From assembly GCA_964058845.1 (NCBI GenBank), contig CAXKVR010000785.1, positions 1 through 18,994 of the forward strand: DNA of 18,994 nt. Reading direction: 5' to 3'. Shown in pieces: positions 1 to 9,493 of the stretch. The first letter of the stretch is position 1. Every line of letters starts with the position of its first letter. This stretch comes from Carex sylvatica. Taxonomy: Eukaryota; Streptophyta; Magnoliopsida; Poales; Cyperaceae. A program made the translations under genes and the position numbers. The notes beneath the pieces are model-generated. The model was not told the origin of the DNA. It saw nothing but the letters and a program-made list of their open reading frames with translations, and made no database searches.

Positions 1-19
1 AACCGACTCTAATAATGAT

Positions 20-35
20 ATATTAACAACGGTTA
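20..35. repeat. Left target-site duplication of LINE insertion
   Basis: The 16-mer ATATTAACAACGGTTA occurs here and again, perfectly, at 758-773 directly after a poly(A) run. It brackets a reverse-transcriptase-derived segment, as expected of target-primed LINE integration. Confidence 0.9.
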
Positions 36-757
36 GGAGATGCTCACGCGATGGCCTTGCATATTATCACATGCGATGGCCTTGCATATCCCTTCCCTAA
101 ATGATTATGGTGATGTGTTGACTTGGAGGTGGAGTGGTAGTGGCCAGTACATGTCTGCATCTCTATACAAAATACTCCTTATAGGGGGCCGTGAGCAGTG
201 GAGACATGCACATCTATGGCGCGCTTATGCCCCTACAAAGGTTTAAAGATCCTCTTGCTATATAATAAGATTCTTACACATGAGGTTATGGTTAAACGAG
301 GTTTCAATTGTGATCTTCTGTGTGTGATGTGCTCTACGAATCTAGTGGAGAATGCATTCCATTTATTTTTTCAATGCAATTATGCTAGACAAGTGTGGGT
401 ATGCATGGGATCATTGGTGTAATTGAATGTTTCGGCAGATAGGTTGTGGGAGGCATCTTGGAGTAGTTACAAGGTGGTGGGCAGGGAGTCTAAACGGGTA
501 TGGATGACCCGGGTTATGGCTGTTCTATGGGGTGTGTGGAAACAACGAAATGCATGTATTTTCAGGCGTCAATGCAAACCACCGTGACTATTAGCACGTG
601 ATATCAAGGAAGAGACAAAAATGTGGTTAAAATGTTGTAGAGGTGCAGCTATACTTGGTTGAGAGAAGAAGGGTGTTGATCTTTTATTTATTTTATTTTT
701 TTAGATTCTGAAGTTGTAAACACATCTATTTTTGTACACCTGGATATCAAAAAAAAA
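36..757 (+). mobile_element. 5'-truncated non-LTR retrotransposon (LINE)
   Basis: The segment encodes only the C-terminal end of a LINE ORF2, followed by a short 3' UTR and a poly(A) run at about 749-758. It is flanked by a perfect 16-bp direct repeat (20-35 and 758-773). Truncation at the 5' end, a 3' A-tail and a long target duplication are the hallmarks of L1-type insertion. The sequence it entered looks repetitive too: motifs CCGACTCTAATAA at 4-16 and CCGATACTAATAA at 783-795 lie on either side. The undamaged target duplication suggests a fairly recent insertion, but the coding remnant carries a frameshift and stops. Confidence 0.9.
40..662 (+). pseudogene. LINE ORF2 C-terminal remnant with zf-RVT-like domain
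   Basis: Frame 1 up to about 245 reads like the start of a plant LINE zinc-binding (zf-RVT) region: a W-x-W-x-G-S-G-x-Y segment, then LWRAYAPTK. Reading then shifts to frame 3 from about 240. There it encodes ILTHEVMVKRG, a C-x-x-C pair, HLFFQC and ARQVW, then WGVWKQRN and a short tail to a stop at about 660-662. The match is to the conserved pattern (iW-P-K ... LT--L-kRG ... C--C ... HLF--C ... vW ... W--RN) recalled from the family. Defects are one frameshift near 240 and in-frame stops at 420-422 and near 594-596. No reverse transcriptase or endonuclease domain is present, so it cannot encode a working protein. Confidence 0.85.
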
Positions 758-773
758 ATATTAACAACGGTTA
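758..773. repeat. Right target-site duplication of LINE insertion
   Basis: Perfect copy of the 16-mer at 20-35, immediately 3' of the poly(A) tract that ends the LINE. Confidence 0.9.
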
Positions 774-954
774 TTTTAATATCCGATACTAATAAGTCAA
801 ATTCTCCTTCCCTCCATTCCTACGCGAATAAATTACCTCTCCATCTCTCTCTCATTTCGCGCCGCTCACTTAGGGTTCCCTCTCTGTCTCTCTCTCTCTC
901 GTGGCCACTCTGAGAGACTACACGAGGCGTCGCACACCCCGGTCCCTCTCTCTC
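774..954. other. CT-rich non-coding segment, leader-like
   Basis: This is the target sequence of the LINE followed by several pyrimidine-rich (CT)n patches at about 838-955. It resembles a plant 5' leader or the leader of an older transposon, but no convincing coding region follows. The paired CCGA..CTAATAA motifs on both sides of the LINE suggest the host sequence is itself repetitive, perhaps the subterminal region of a DNA transposon. That last point is inference. Confidence 0.4.
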
Positions 955-1405
955 TGATAAGCATAAATTATATACATATTCGATCTAGTTTTCATCATAA
1001 AATAACGCCAAATATCTTGTATTTTGAATATAAAGAGAATAGAATACACCTAGAATCAAGTTACTGCATTTGTTTGATTTTAATTTGCAGGAAACAAAGA
1101 AAAATAAAGAAAAATGCCCAGTGTAGACGCACGGTTTACGATATAGTCGTAATTAGTACTTAGATGGATTTCTGGATGCGCGCCAATTTTAAAAAGATAT
1201 AATAAGCTATTCATCAAGATTCGTGCGGACGCACGGATATCGATGCAGCCGCAATCTGGTCGAACAGAAAAAATCCGAGTACAGTGCGTCCAACTGCAAA
1301 AATGGAGTCTGAACTTAAAACGGCCACAACTTTTGACTCGTAACTCCGTTTTGGACATATGACCACTTTTCGGAAAGCCATCGAGAAGATCTACAACTTG
1401 AGAAA

Positions 1406-1428
1406 ATAAAAAATAAAAAATAAAAAAT
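1406..1428. repeat. (ATAAAAA)n short tandem repeat
   Basis: Three consecutive 7-nt units of ATAAAAA type inside the LTR-like sequence. Confidence 0.85.
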
Positions 1429-1444
1429 GATGAAAATTCTTTCC

Positions 1445-1468
1445 AGTGCGGGTGAAGCCACCCGCACT
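1445..1468. repeat. GC-rich hairpin in LTR-like U3
   Basis: AGTGCGGGTG at 1445-1454 is the exact reverse complement of CACCCGCACT at 1459-1468, with a 4-nt loop. GCGGGT and CCGCACT units recur up to about 1496. It stands out against the AT-rich surroundings. Confidence 0.85.
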
Positions 1469-1655
1469 GCGGGTCATCCATCCGCACTGGACCCGCAGAA
1501 AGCCAATAACTGCCCGGTTTGACAGTTTTTCTATTTTTGGCGCTTTATGGACGCATTTTTACTGCCAGAAATACACATGCTTGCCGGGGAAGCAATGTAA
1601 ACAGAGCACCCACTAACCCCACCTTCTAACCTCTAAATCGGGCATAGTCCTTGGC

Positions 1656-1663
1656 TATAAAAG
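1656..1663 (+). promoter_or_regulatory. TATA box of the LTR-like element
   Basis: TATAAAAG lies downstream of the U3-like part and about 30-50 nt upstream of a C/A-rich stretch typical of a transcription start and leader. It supports reading this region as an LTR promoter. Confidence 0.55.
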
Positions 1664-2223
1664 ATAGAGTTCTTCCCCATTCAGGGGGATCAATCATCAC
1701 ACCACACATCAACCAACACACCATCATTTTCTCTCTTTACACACACACTTAGCGATAAATTCTGGAGTAAGAAAAGCTTTCAAGTAAGGAGAAGAAGGAT
1801 TTCCTGAGCAAGATTCGGTAAGATAGAGGTCTTTGATTTGTCAAAGGGTGTAATCATTTCTTTTATTTCATTTCTTCTTACTTTGCCAATTTTTGTAATG
1901 GATCTCTCCAAGAGGGAGTAGTTCTCTCTCTAGGGATTTAGGTCAATATGCATGAACTTGTTTAATTCTATTTTATTTGGTTATTTGCTTTTATTATGAT
2001 TGTTTTATGGGATTTGATTGTTAATTTCTGTGATTTTATAATTTGTGTTAATTACATAGTTAGTACTTGAATTGTAGTATCCCGTTTTAGTTTCAAAAGA
2101 ACTAAAATTGACTGTGATCAATAGGATAGTACCAAATTATGAATGCAAAATATCCTAGGTTTTAATTAAGATTCTAACCAATTTAATCTAAGCCGGAACT
2201 ACAGAAATTAAGATTAGGGACTT

Positions 2224-2385
2224 GGTGAAGGACCTAACCGTGAAGTCAAATCCTAATTATGACATCTCAAATCAAGTCGGATATTGGTATCATGGACTTA
2301 ATTGAGAAGTACCAATACTCGAGGAGAGGAGAGACTAACAAGAGCTTATGGTCTAGGTAGCTAGGGTGAAGGACCTAATCGTGAA
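2224..2385. repeat. Direct repeat pair inside LTR-like element
   Basis: A 21-mer starting GGTGAAGGACCTAA occurs at 2224-2244 and again at 2365-2385 with one mismatch, 141 nt apart. It lies in the presumed R/U5-like part of the element. Confidence 0.75.
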
Positions 2386-2850
2386 ATTCGAATTACCTAG
2401 GCACGTTATTAATTCACGAAAGTGACCCTTAATAACATATTAGGTTAGAAACCTCATCAAATCATACATGAATTCAAGCAAATACCGAATAGATAGAATT
2501 AGCAAGGGATTGTAGACCAAAGACCCCTAGATCTTCTCAACTTGAAAGCAAACCAATATTTCTTTCTTTCATTTCATTTACATCTATTGTTTACTATTCC
2601 TTATTTTAAGGTATTGAACCCAACCTTTAGGTATTTGCAAACCACTAATTGCACTACATAATCTACCGTCTACACTCTACACTACATGGAATTAATATAA
2701 TGGGAAAGAAACAGTCAAAGATGCTCTTCGTTGACTACGAAACATGCTATTAATTAACAACAAACTAGATGTACTGTGACATTAAATCTGTAGCCTCTGT
2801 GGACGCTGATCCGCTACAATTTCTCACGGCTCACTAGCATAGTGACAAAA

Positions 2851-3846
2851 TGAATTATTTAGATTTGGTTCGACGAGCTTAAAAATTTGTGATTCGAGAA
2901 TAATTCGGATATAATTCAGAAATGATTTGAAATTATCTGGATCAGAGATCTTAGTTCTATAAGAGAGTAAAAAAAAAAAACCAAAAACAAATGTTATGCA
3001 AAAAATTCATGAAAAATTCACAAATAATTCGTAAAAATCAGGAAAAGTTTGTAAAATTCGTGAATTATTCGGGTTTAATTCGGTCAACCGAATAATTTGG
3101 CGTTCGGTTCGACATCACAAAAAAATGAATTATTATGGTTTAATTCGCAAATTTTGTGACTACTTGGTAGTCTATTAATTGGTGGAATCAAAAATTAAGA
3201 TTGGAGATTGTTACTTAATTTTCTTATGTAATTTAATTTTTTGAAGAAGCTAATGATATTATTTATTTAAAAAAATGAAATTTTTTAATTTATAAAGATA
3301 CTTATCACCTCTTATACATCCATCCGCCTACATTAATTAGGAATGTAAATTTGTGTAATACCGTGTTGTAACATATCTATTTATATCGTAATTTGGATTA
3401 TATGTCGTATTATGTTATAACTAAAATTAAGAAAAATGATCACAATACACGAATGCTATCTCACAATTAATATGTTAGTTACATCGTGGTAAATATAACG
3501 TGACTGGTTCCGTTTGATCATGTGTAATCATGTTTATCGGTGGAGAAATAATGTTGTTATTTTTTAAAAATTTGTTAAATGAAGAAATAATGTTTTTCTG
3601 AATTCTATGTTTGATTAAGAAAGAAAAAATTATTGAAAAGTTGTTATATGAAGAAATAATGTGGTAAAATCAATCGAAACAACAAATGGAATTGACCTTG
3701 TTCTTGTGAGACTTCGACCGTGTAACTTTGCTTGCGTGTGAACGCTGATCGATATTGATTTATTAGTCGCTTGCGCTAGCTAGGTGCCATTAATATGTCA
3801 GCAATTTTGATTTTGCAACCGAACGAGCTTATCCCTAGCCTACAAA
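2851..3846. other. AT-rich intergenic region, repeat-like at its left end
   Basis: No coding region was recognised. At 2840-3165 the motif AATTCG and variants such as AATAATTCG recur many times on both strands. Its ends look loosely inverted (TAGTGACAAAAT near 2840 against ATTTTGTGACTA near 3153), suggesting a degenerate DNA transposon without a recognisable target duplication. From 3170 to 3846 the sequence is AT-rich upstream DNA of EH1, with TGAAGAAATAATGT occurring twice (about 3581 and 3648) and one TTGACC W-box core near 3692. Confidence 0.4.
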
Positions 3847-3859
3847 ATTTATATAATAT
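3847..3859 (+). promoter_or_regulatory. Probable TATA box of EH1
   Basis: TTTATATAATATA lies about 105-118 nt upstream of the EH1 start codon, in a block (CCTACAAAA ... AATATAAGAACA ... CACCTATCC) that is also present upstream of EH3. Conservation between paralogs supports a core promoter role. Transcription would start roughly 30 nt downstream, giving a leader of about 85 nt. Confidence 0.65.
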
Positions 3860-3964
3860 AAGAACAGTACTAGACTCATATCTCAAACAAATCACCTATC
3901 CGAACACACACACATCAAAGCTAGGGAGGAAGGCAAGGAGGAAGATATAGAAAGAGAGACCAAG

Positions 3965-6213
3965 ATGGAAGGCATATCTCACAAAACAATGGAGGTAAAT
4001 GGCATCTCCATGCACATAGCCGAGAAAGGACCGGCTGATGGCCCGGCGATTTTATTCATTCATGGTTTCCCCGAGTTGTGGTACTCGTGGCGGCACCAGA
4101 TATTGTCCCTGTCGGAATGCGGTTACCGTTGTATTGCACCCGACATGAGAGGATACGGTGACACCACTGTGCCTTCCTCAATCTCCTCCTACACCATTTT
4201 TCACCTCGTCGGTGATCTCATCGCACTTCTCGACAACCTCTCTCTGCCTCAGGTAAATATTTAGTTTTGCAAAGGTTATTGCATGTCCAATATAATGTTT
4301 GAGGCTTTGATCACCTTCAAATTTTGAATATTTAAAATTTTGTAGTACTTCATGGATTGCTTTGGTGATCAGCAATATTTTAAAGGGTTCTCGTGAAATT
4401 TTACGTTGTTCAAGGTTTTCTTGTTGTAAAATGAATTAATCTTTTTTTTTTGGATTAGGTACTTGTATTTGCAACTTGTCTGTCCTTTCTTTTCTGAAAA
4501 TGACCTGCTTTCCTGTCATTTTCTTTGCTTTTTCAGGTTGGATTTCTCAACAAGCTAGGTTAACTATAGCTAGCTTTAATTTTAGATCTGTAGATACTGT
4601 GCTAAAAATTCCTCAAAAGATATGTGAGTTAACCTTAAGCCGCAATTATTATAGAAAATTCAACAAATTAAATTTAAATAAATAAATATATTTTCCCTTA
4701 ATTCTATTAGTTAAGTAGATCTAATAATAGGAAATGCAACCTCAGTGACTAAACATCTGCAATAAATCAACCATTCACCTAAATATAATATTAGTTCTGA
4801 ACTTAATAAGAAATTACTCTACATTTGCTAGGTTTTTTTTTTTTTGTGTGTGTGTGTGTGAATGTTGTATTGAAATATGGAAATATTATGCTCAATTATC
4901 TTCATATCATAGAAAAGAAAAGGATGATTGAAAAATGAAAATGACATATATATGTTGCAACTTGCAACAGGTGTTTGTCGTAGGACATGACTGGGGAGCC
5001 ATTATCGCGTGGAACTTGTGCATGTTCAGGCCTGATAGAGTGAAAGCACTCGTCAACCTAAGCGTTGCTTTTATACCTCACAACCCAGCTGTGAAAACAG
5101 TCGATCACTTTCGATCTCTTTATGGCGATAACTATTATGTTTGCCGCTACCAGGTTCTTAATTCCTTTATTAGTTTTAATTTGATAGCACAAATGAGCAA
5201 AACTAACTGATCAAATTTTGAATTAGGAATATGGGGTTGCTGAAAAAGAATATGAGAGCATGGATTCTAAGTTGTTCTTCAAAATAATTCTGACAATGAG
5301 CGCTGCGGGAGGGCCGATATCTTTCTCAAAGGCATCAATGGAATCTTGTAAAGAGGCATGCGAAGTGTTGCCATCTTGGCTCTCAGAGGAGGATATTGAA
5401 TACTATGCATCCAAGATTGAGAAATCTGGCTTCACCGGAGGGATTAATTACTATCGTTGTATGGACTTGTAAGTTAATTATAATTTACTTCATTTTCCTT
5501 TAACTATATATATATATCTCTCTTATAATCTCTCTTAGGGCATAAAAAGCTGCCATAACATAGTTGGAAGAATTTAAACTCTTATTTATTAACAAAGATC
5601 GAGGAAACTGGCATAGTCTCTCTAACCAAGTTGTTATAGGAACCAACAAAATTAAGTAGAAATCAATGAATTAATTAGTAGCTAGATTCACAGACTCTCT
5701 GTGGTCAAACCTTTTGTGGCTAATATTCCGGATTGCAATATGATCAAAAACAAATAGGTGGCTAATTAATAATCGGGTGAGTAAATCAATCAATTAATTA
5801 ATTTATTTATATATATATATATATATTAATTCTTAATAGAAGTGTTCCGGCAAATATATGTTCAAATTATTACTCTGTTAACAGTTTCTGATACTAAAAT
5901 TAATATTTCTTTGTTATTATTATCTCTCAATTGTTCAGTTCATCTTATGTATATGTAATTTTACAGAAATTGGGAGTTAACGGCACCGTGGACAAGTGCA
6001 AAGGTAGAAGTACCGACAAAATACATCGTCGGCGATCTCGATCTTACATATCATTATCCTGGTATCCAAGATTTCATTCATAAGGGTGGATTAAAAGGCC
6101 ATGTGCCTTTGCTCAAGGAAGCAGTTGTAGTGAAAGGAGCAGGCCACTTTGTACAACAAGAAAGAGCACAAGTCATTAGTGATCACATTTATGACTTCAT
6201 TAAGATGTTTTGA
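3965..6213 (+). CDS. Soluble epoxide hydrolase, intact, 4 exons (EH1)
   Basis: Exons are 3965-4252, 4971-5153, 5227-5468 and 5967-6213, joined by GT-AG introns of 718, 73 and 498 nt. They give 960 nt coding for 319 aa, close to the usual plant soluble epoxide hydrolase length. The protein is an alpha/beta-hydrolase that should convert epoxides, classically fatty-acid epoxides, to vicinal diols by way of an alkyl-enzyme ester. Visible residues are HGFP at 33-36, nucleophile D103 in GHDWG, cap-domain tyrosines Y152 and Y233, acid D263 and base H298. These line up with the catalytic set known in potato StEH1. No signal peptide, membrane segment or C-terminal SKL is present, so it is probably cytosolic. 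The start codon opens a conserved MEGISHKT sequence shared with EH3. The natural substrate cannot be read from sequence. EH1 is convergent with psi-EH2. Confidence 0.94.
4393..4871 (+). other. Extra intron-1 sequence unique to EH1
   Basis: Intron 1 of EH1 matches that of the other two copies at both ends (to about 4392 and from about 4872) but contains about 480 nt that they lack. The extra part is AT-rich, with a T-run and (GT)n tract at about 4831-4860. I found no terminal inverted repeat or clear target duplication. It is either an old insertion here or a loss in the ancestor of the other two. Confidence 0.55.
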
Positions 6214-6350
6214 CCTAGCTAGGTACATATGTATCGTGTATTGAGAAGAAGTTTGATAATACTCTCAAATATGTATTATAATTACTTTGATAATTAAGTT
6301 TTCGTTTAGTTTTCTTTAATGGTTTTCTAGGACTCCAAACAAAAGTTTGT
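6214..6350 (+). other. EH1 3' UTR and downstream block shared with paralogs
   Basis: Sequence such as GATAATACTCTCAAATATGT and ATTACTTTGATAATTAAG after the EH1 stop has clear counterparts downstream of psi-EH2 (minus strand, 8625-9580, interrupted by a hAT-like element) and, more weakly, of EH3 (14100-14300). The duplicated unit therefore includes the 3' flank. A single polyadenylation signal is not obvious. Confidence 0.6.
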
Positions 6351-7241
6351 GAAATAATGTTTAATTAAGCTATACTAGAGCAACCGGCGATTTAAAATTG
6401 CAATAAATAAACATAATAAATTAATCACGTGACTTTCATGAGAATTCATAAAATAACTATGAAACATCACATAATGAACGTGATATTGTATATTTAAGTT
6501 TGTTTGCATTTCAAAAATAGAAACAATACCAGCAATAATTTATGTTCCTAGTTTCAACAGTTTAATTTTGGTTAATCGGTGGACTTGAAATTAAAGAGTG
6601 GACTCATCAGTAAATTCATTTTCTTGATTCTAAATTGGAATTAGGTTTGGTAGTCAGGGAAATTGAGTATTACAGTGAGATTAAAAACTAACATATATAT
6701 CTTTGTGAAAATTAGACAGTTTAGAGGGGGTTGGACTCCAATTAATTCTCTTATTAAAAAAAAAGCCTAATATTGAAAATATTAATTAAATATGTACATA
6801 TGTTAATTATGAGAATTTGAAATGGTAAATATGTAATTATAAAATTTAGAATAAAAATACATAATTTCATAGTATTTACATACAATTTATTTTAAAACTT
6901 ATATAATTACATGTACAAATAAAAGATTACCATATTTAATTTAAGGTATCTCTATTACACTATTGGATAATACGTACTAAATAGTTCTTATTTATACTTT
7001 TCTTCAATAAATTAATAAAATAAATTACATGTGAAGCTAATAAAAATTTATTTATTATATCTGTCTTATTATATACAAAATAAATAAGATAAATAAAATA
7101 TTTTATTGAGACTCCTAGTAGAGGGATCCAAATGCAAATTCCTGTTTGATATCAGCTTGGAGGAATTAACAAAGTTTCAAAGTTAGTGCACAAGAGATAA
7201 CGATAACAAAAAAAAAATCTCTAGTATTATTTTTTTCAAAG
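6351..7241. other. AT-rich intergenic DNA without recognised features
   Basis: The sequence is very AT-rich with no coding region, tRNA or convincing terminal repeats. One palindromic CACGTG lies near 6427, but it is far from any start and cannot be tied to a gene. Confidence 0.5.
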
Positions 7242-7620
7242 GAGAAATTTCATGCATATTCCTACAAAAATTCAAAATTACATATTTTCTACTATATAAT
7301 TTATAATATCATATTTATCTTTCTTAATGTGAAAAAACTCATAAATTTATTAATTTTATGACCTTTTATATATTAAAACTCATTATAAATTTATAAATTT
7401 TTCATTTTACTTTTTATTAAAAAAATTAAATGAATGTAGCAGATTTAAGAAAAAAATCATTCTTGTAATTGATCTTTTTCGAGAACAAATGATTCATTTA
7501 TCTACATCGAATGCTTATACAAGTATATACCTAAATATCATTGTGTATGCGTCCAAAGTAGAAAAATGGCCTATTTCATTTTGAAAATTGACCAATTTAA
7601 AGGCTAGATTTTTCTTTTAT
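7242..7620. mobile_element. Relative of the 16332-16864 Mutator-like element
   Basis: The left end (GGAGAAATTTCATGCATATT, then an AAATTACATATTTTCT block) matches the left terminus and first 150 nt of the element at 16332. The part at 7530-7620 (CTAAATATCATTGTGTATGC ... GATTTTTCTT) matches that element at about 16720-16805. The right terminus is missing at 7620. An inverted partial copy lies at about 8130-8271, so the two may be the ends of one element split by nested insertions, or two separate fragments. No target duplication was found. Confidence 0.6.
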
Positions 7621-7633
7621 ATATACACACACT

Positions 7634-7635
<2 letters not shown>

Positions 7636-7678
<43 letters not shown>
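7636..7678. repeat. (GA)n microsatellite
   Basis: About 21 consecutive GA units between TCT and TTTGG. Confidence 0.97.
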
Positions 7679-7682
<4 letters not shown>

Positions 7683-7693
7683 GCTAATGTCAA

Positions 7694-8059
7694 AACGTTA
7701 TAATTCATCTAAATTATAATGAGTTAATTTTTACGATTTCAAAGTTTGAACAGTCAATTCGAACCACTCAACATGATCTCCATATTAATATGTACTTGGA
7801 GATCAAATTTTATATATATTTTTGGAAATTTTTACTATTTCTTTAGATAAGTACAAATCACTGTTTTGGATGGTCTAGAATTATCTCATAGTGATTTTGT
7901 ACCTATCTAAATAAATAGTAAAAAAATTCAAAAAAATATAAAATTTTATCTCAAAATGCATTTTAATATGGAAATCATATTGAGATGTTCGGATCGACTC
8001 TTCGGACTTTAAAATTGCAAAAATAGACTCGATATGAATTAGACTGAAATTATAACGTT
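7694..8059. mobile_element. Foldback (long inverted repeat) MITE
   Basis: Nearly the whole segment is one imperfect palindrome centred near 7877. The left arm starts AACGTTATAATT (7694) and contains GGAGATCAAATTTTATAT and TTTAGATAAGTACAAATCACT. The right arm is its reverse complement, ending AATTATAACGTT at 8059. Each arm is about 180 nt. Related copies lie at 13660-14031 (one arm, tandemly duplicated) and at about 17985-18250 (both arms). There is no coding capacity. A transcript would fold into a long hairpin. Confidence 0.8.
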
Positions 8060-8099
8060 ATGAGTTCGACTAATGTCATAAGTTATAATTTCAGTCTAA
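8039..8099. repeat. Secondary hairpin at end of the foldback element
   Basis: TTAGACTGAAATTATAAC (from 8039) pairs with GTTATAATTTCAGTCTAA (to 8099). The stem is about 25 bp with one or two bulges and about 10 nt of loop. It overlaps the right edge of the 7694-8059 palindrome. Confidence 0.8.
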
Positions 8100-8129
8100 G
8101 TTATAATATAATAAAGGGTAAAATATATA

Positions 8130-8271
8130 GTTTTTAAATTTAAATGATTTTTAATATAAAAGGTCATTTAATTTGTGAGTTTTAAAATATAGAAAGATTG
8201 ATAAATATGATGTTATTAATTTTGACAGGGAGAACTAGGTAATTTTGAAGTCGTGAAATTTCCTTCTCTTG
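8130..8271. mobile_element. Inverted fragment related to the 7242 element
   Basis: Read on the minus strand, the sequence starts GGAAATTTCACGACTTC. It continues with CATATTTATC ... AAAACTCA ... ATGACCTTTT, matching 7242-7375. It is either the right terminal inverted repeat of that element or an independent piece. Confidence 0.55.
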
Positions 8272-8301
8272 AAAATGTCTAAAATGAACAAGATCACAAT
8301 T

Positions 8302-8548
8302 ATTTGCTGCGGTCCTTAGATTGCAGTCAAAGGTATAAATAACGTTTATTGCATCATAGTGGGCTGGTTAAAAAAACAGCGTTATGCTCAAATAGCGCCG
8401 CTATAACGCAAAATAATGCGCTGATAGTGCCATAACTTTTATAATCTGAAAATGCTATAACGCGCTATTTAGAATCTTGATTGCAGTACAACCCGATACA
8501 GCTTGTTAGCCGTTAGGGGTTCATTACGGTCCACGAACCACAGCAAAT
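8302..8548. mobile_element. Small TIR element (MITE) hosting a nested hAT-like MITE
   Basis: The left end ATTTGCTGCGGTCCTTAG and the reverse complement of the right end, ATTTGCTGTGGTTCGTGGA, form an imperfect terminal inverted repeat of about 18 nt. No target duplication is certain. Inside it sits the 8328-8479 insertion, whose own 8-bp duplication is exact. Without that insertion the element would be about 90 bp. Confidence 0.5.
8328..8479. mobile_element. hAT-like MITE, 152 bp, with 8-bp TSD
   Basis: The segment is bracketed by ATTGCAGT at 8320-8327 and 8480-8487. Its ends are CAAAGGTATAAATAACG and, reverse-complemented, CAAGATTCTAAATAGCG (12 of 17 identical). Subterminal TATAACGC/TAGCGC motifs match the larger element at 8720-9493, so the two belong to one family. 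An 8-bp duplication is characteristic of the hAT superfamily. Confidence 0.8.
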
Positions 8549-8719
8549 CTATATGGCCTATTAGTTTTGAACAATTAGTAAAAATGTTAATTTTTATTTT
8601 TTTAATGCTATGAACAAAAAAAAAAATCGAACTTTTGAGTCATAAGAAACCTGAAAAAGAAAATAAACAAATACTTATCCATCAAAGTAATTAACATATT
8701 CAAGAGTATTACCAAATAC

Positions 8720-9493
8720 CAAGGTTCTAAATAGCGATTATAGCGGCATAGCGGAGACACACAAAAAAAAAAACTATTGCGAATAGCGTAGCTATAGCGA
8801 AAGCTATCATGCATAGCGTTTTTTTCTTTTCAAATTTTATATTTTATATTTCTACTAATTATTAACATAATAAATAAGAGAATTGAGGTAACAACTAAAT
8901 CACAACTAATCTAAGTCTATACTTTTTATCAATTATGCAAATAAGAAGGAAAAAAAAAATCTAAAAAATAATATTATTTAATAGTTCATAATACATAGTA
9001 TTACATATTATAATAGATAAAGAATAATTAATTTTATAAGATAAATGAAGTCAGTATACATATTTAAATATTTTATATATTATAATAATACTAATAATCA
9101 AAATCAGCTTTCAATTGAAATGAATAATAATACTTTTACAAAAGAATACTATACGAAGAGCAATCAAAAGGAAGAATTAATATTTGAATATTTCTCAATA
9201 TAGAATGAGAGAATAAATCATGCACAAATAAAAACAGAAGCATATAATTTGGTTTAGCACACTTATCGTAGAAGACCATGTAGAATTAAAAATAGGAATA
9301 GAAGAACAGAAGTCCATATAAATTGTAAAAAAAAAAACCCATGTAGCATAGCGGTAGCAATAGCGCGTCGCATTTAGCGATAATAGCGGTCAGCTATTAC
9401 AGCTATAGCGATCGTAGCTGAGTTAACGCACTTTTATCTTATAGCGTAGCGTTTATGATCCGAAAAAGCTATAGCTAGCTATTTAGAACCCTG
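8720..9493. mobile_element. Non-autonomous hAT-like element, 774 bp, with 8-bp TSD
   Basis: The flanking 8-mer CCAAATAC is at 8712-8719 and 9494-9501. The termini are CAAGGTTCTAAATAGC and, reverse-complemented, CAGGGTTCTAAATAGC (15 of 16). Both subterminal regions are crowded with TAGCG/CTATAGC motifs (8735-8820 and 9350-9480), a layout typical of hAT transposase-binding regions. The middle is AT-rich with no transposase coding region, so it would need a helper. It sits in the 3' flank of psi-EH2. Removing it restores sequence similar to the EH1 and EH3 3' flanks. Confidence 0.88.

Larger units (their letters stand above)
955..2850 (+). mobile_element. LTR-retrotransposon-like sequence (solo or truncated LTR)
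   Basis: From TGATAA at 955 the sequence has the look of a long plant Ty3/gypsy-type LTR. An upstream U3-like part contains the commonly seen phrase GACTCGTAACTCCGTTTTGG (1335-1354) followed by GATCTACAACTTGAG. There is a TATA box at 1656, and then an R/U5-like region with GGATCTCTCCAAGAGG-type leader sequence. CTCTGTGGACGCTGATC near 2795 resembles the conserved element near the end of such LTRs. I see no primer-binding site, gag-pol, polypurine tract or second LTR, so it is most likely a solo or truncated LTR. The left edge is fairly likely and the right edge uncertain (2700-2900). The family assignment rests on remembered resemblance, not a search. Confidence 0.5.

Noticed and set aside
1080..1487. 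135-codon open frame on the minus strand
   Set aside because: It lies inside the LTR-like sequence, reads through simple A/T repeats and a hairpin, and resembles no known protein.
4476..4685. 69-codon open frame on the plus strand
   Set aside because: It lies within EH1 intron 1 and has no recognisable domain. A start here is not supported.
6620..7130. Possible TIR element (GTTGGACTCC near 6732 and GGATCC/GACTCC near 7110-7125)
   Set aside because: The inverted match is short and patchy and no target duplication could be found.
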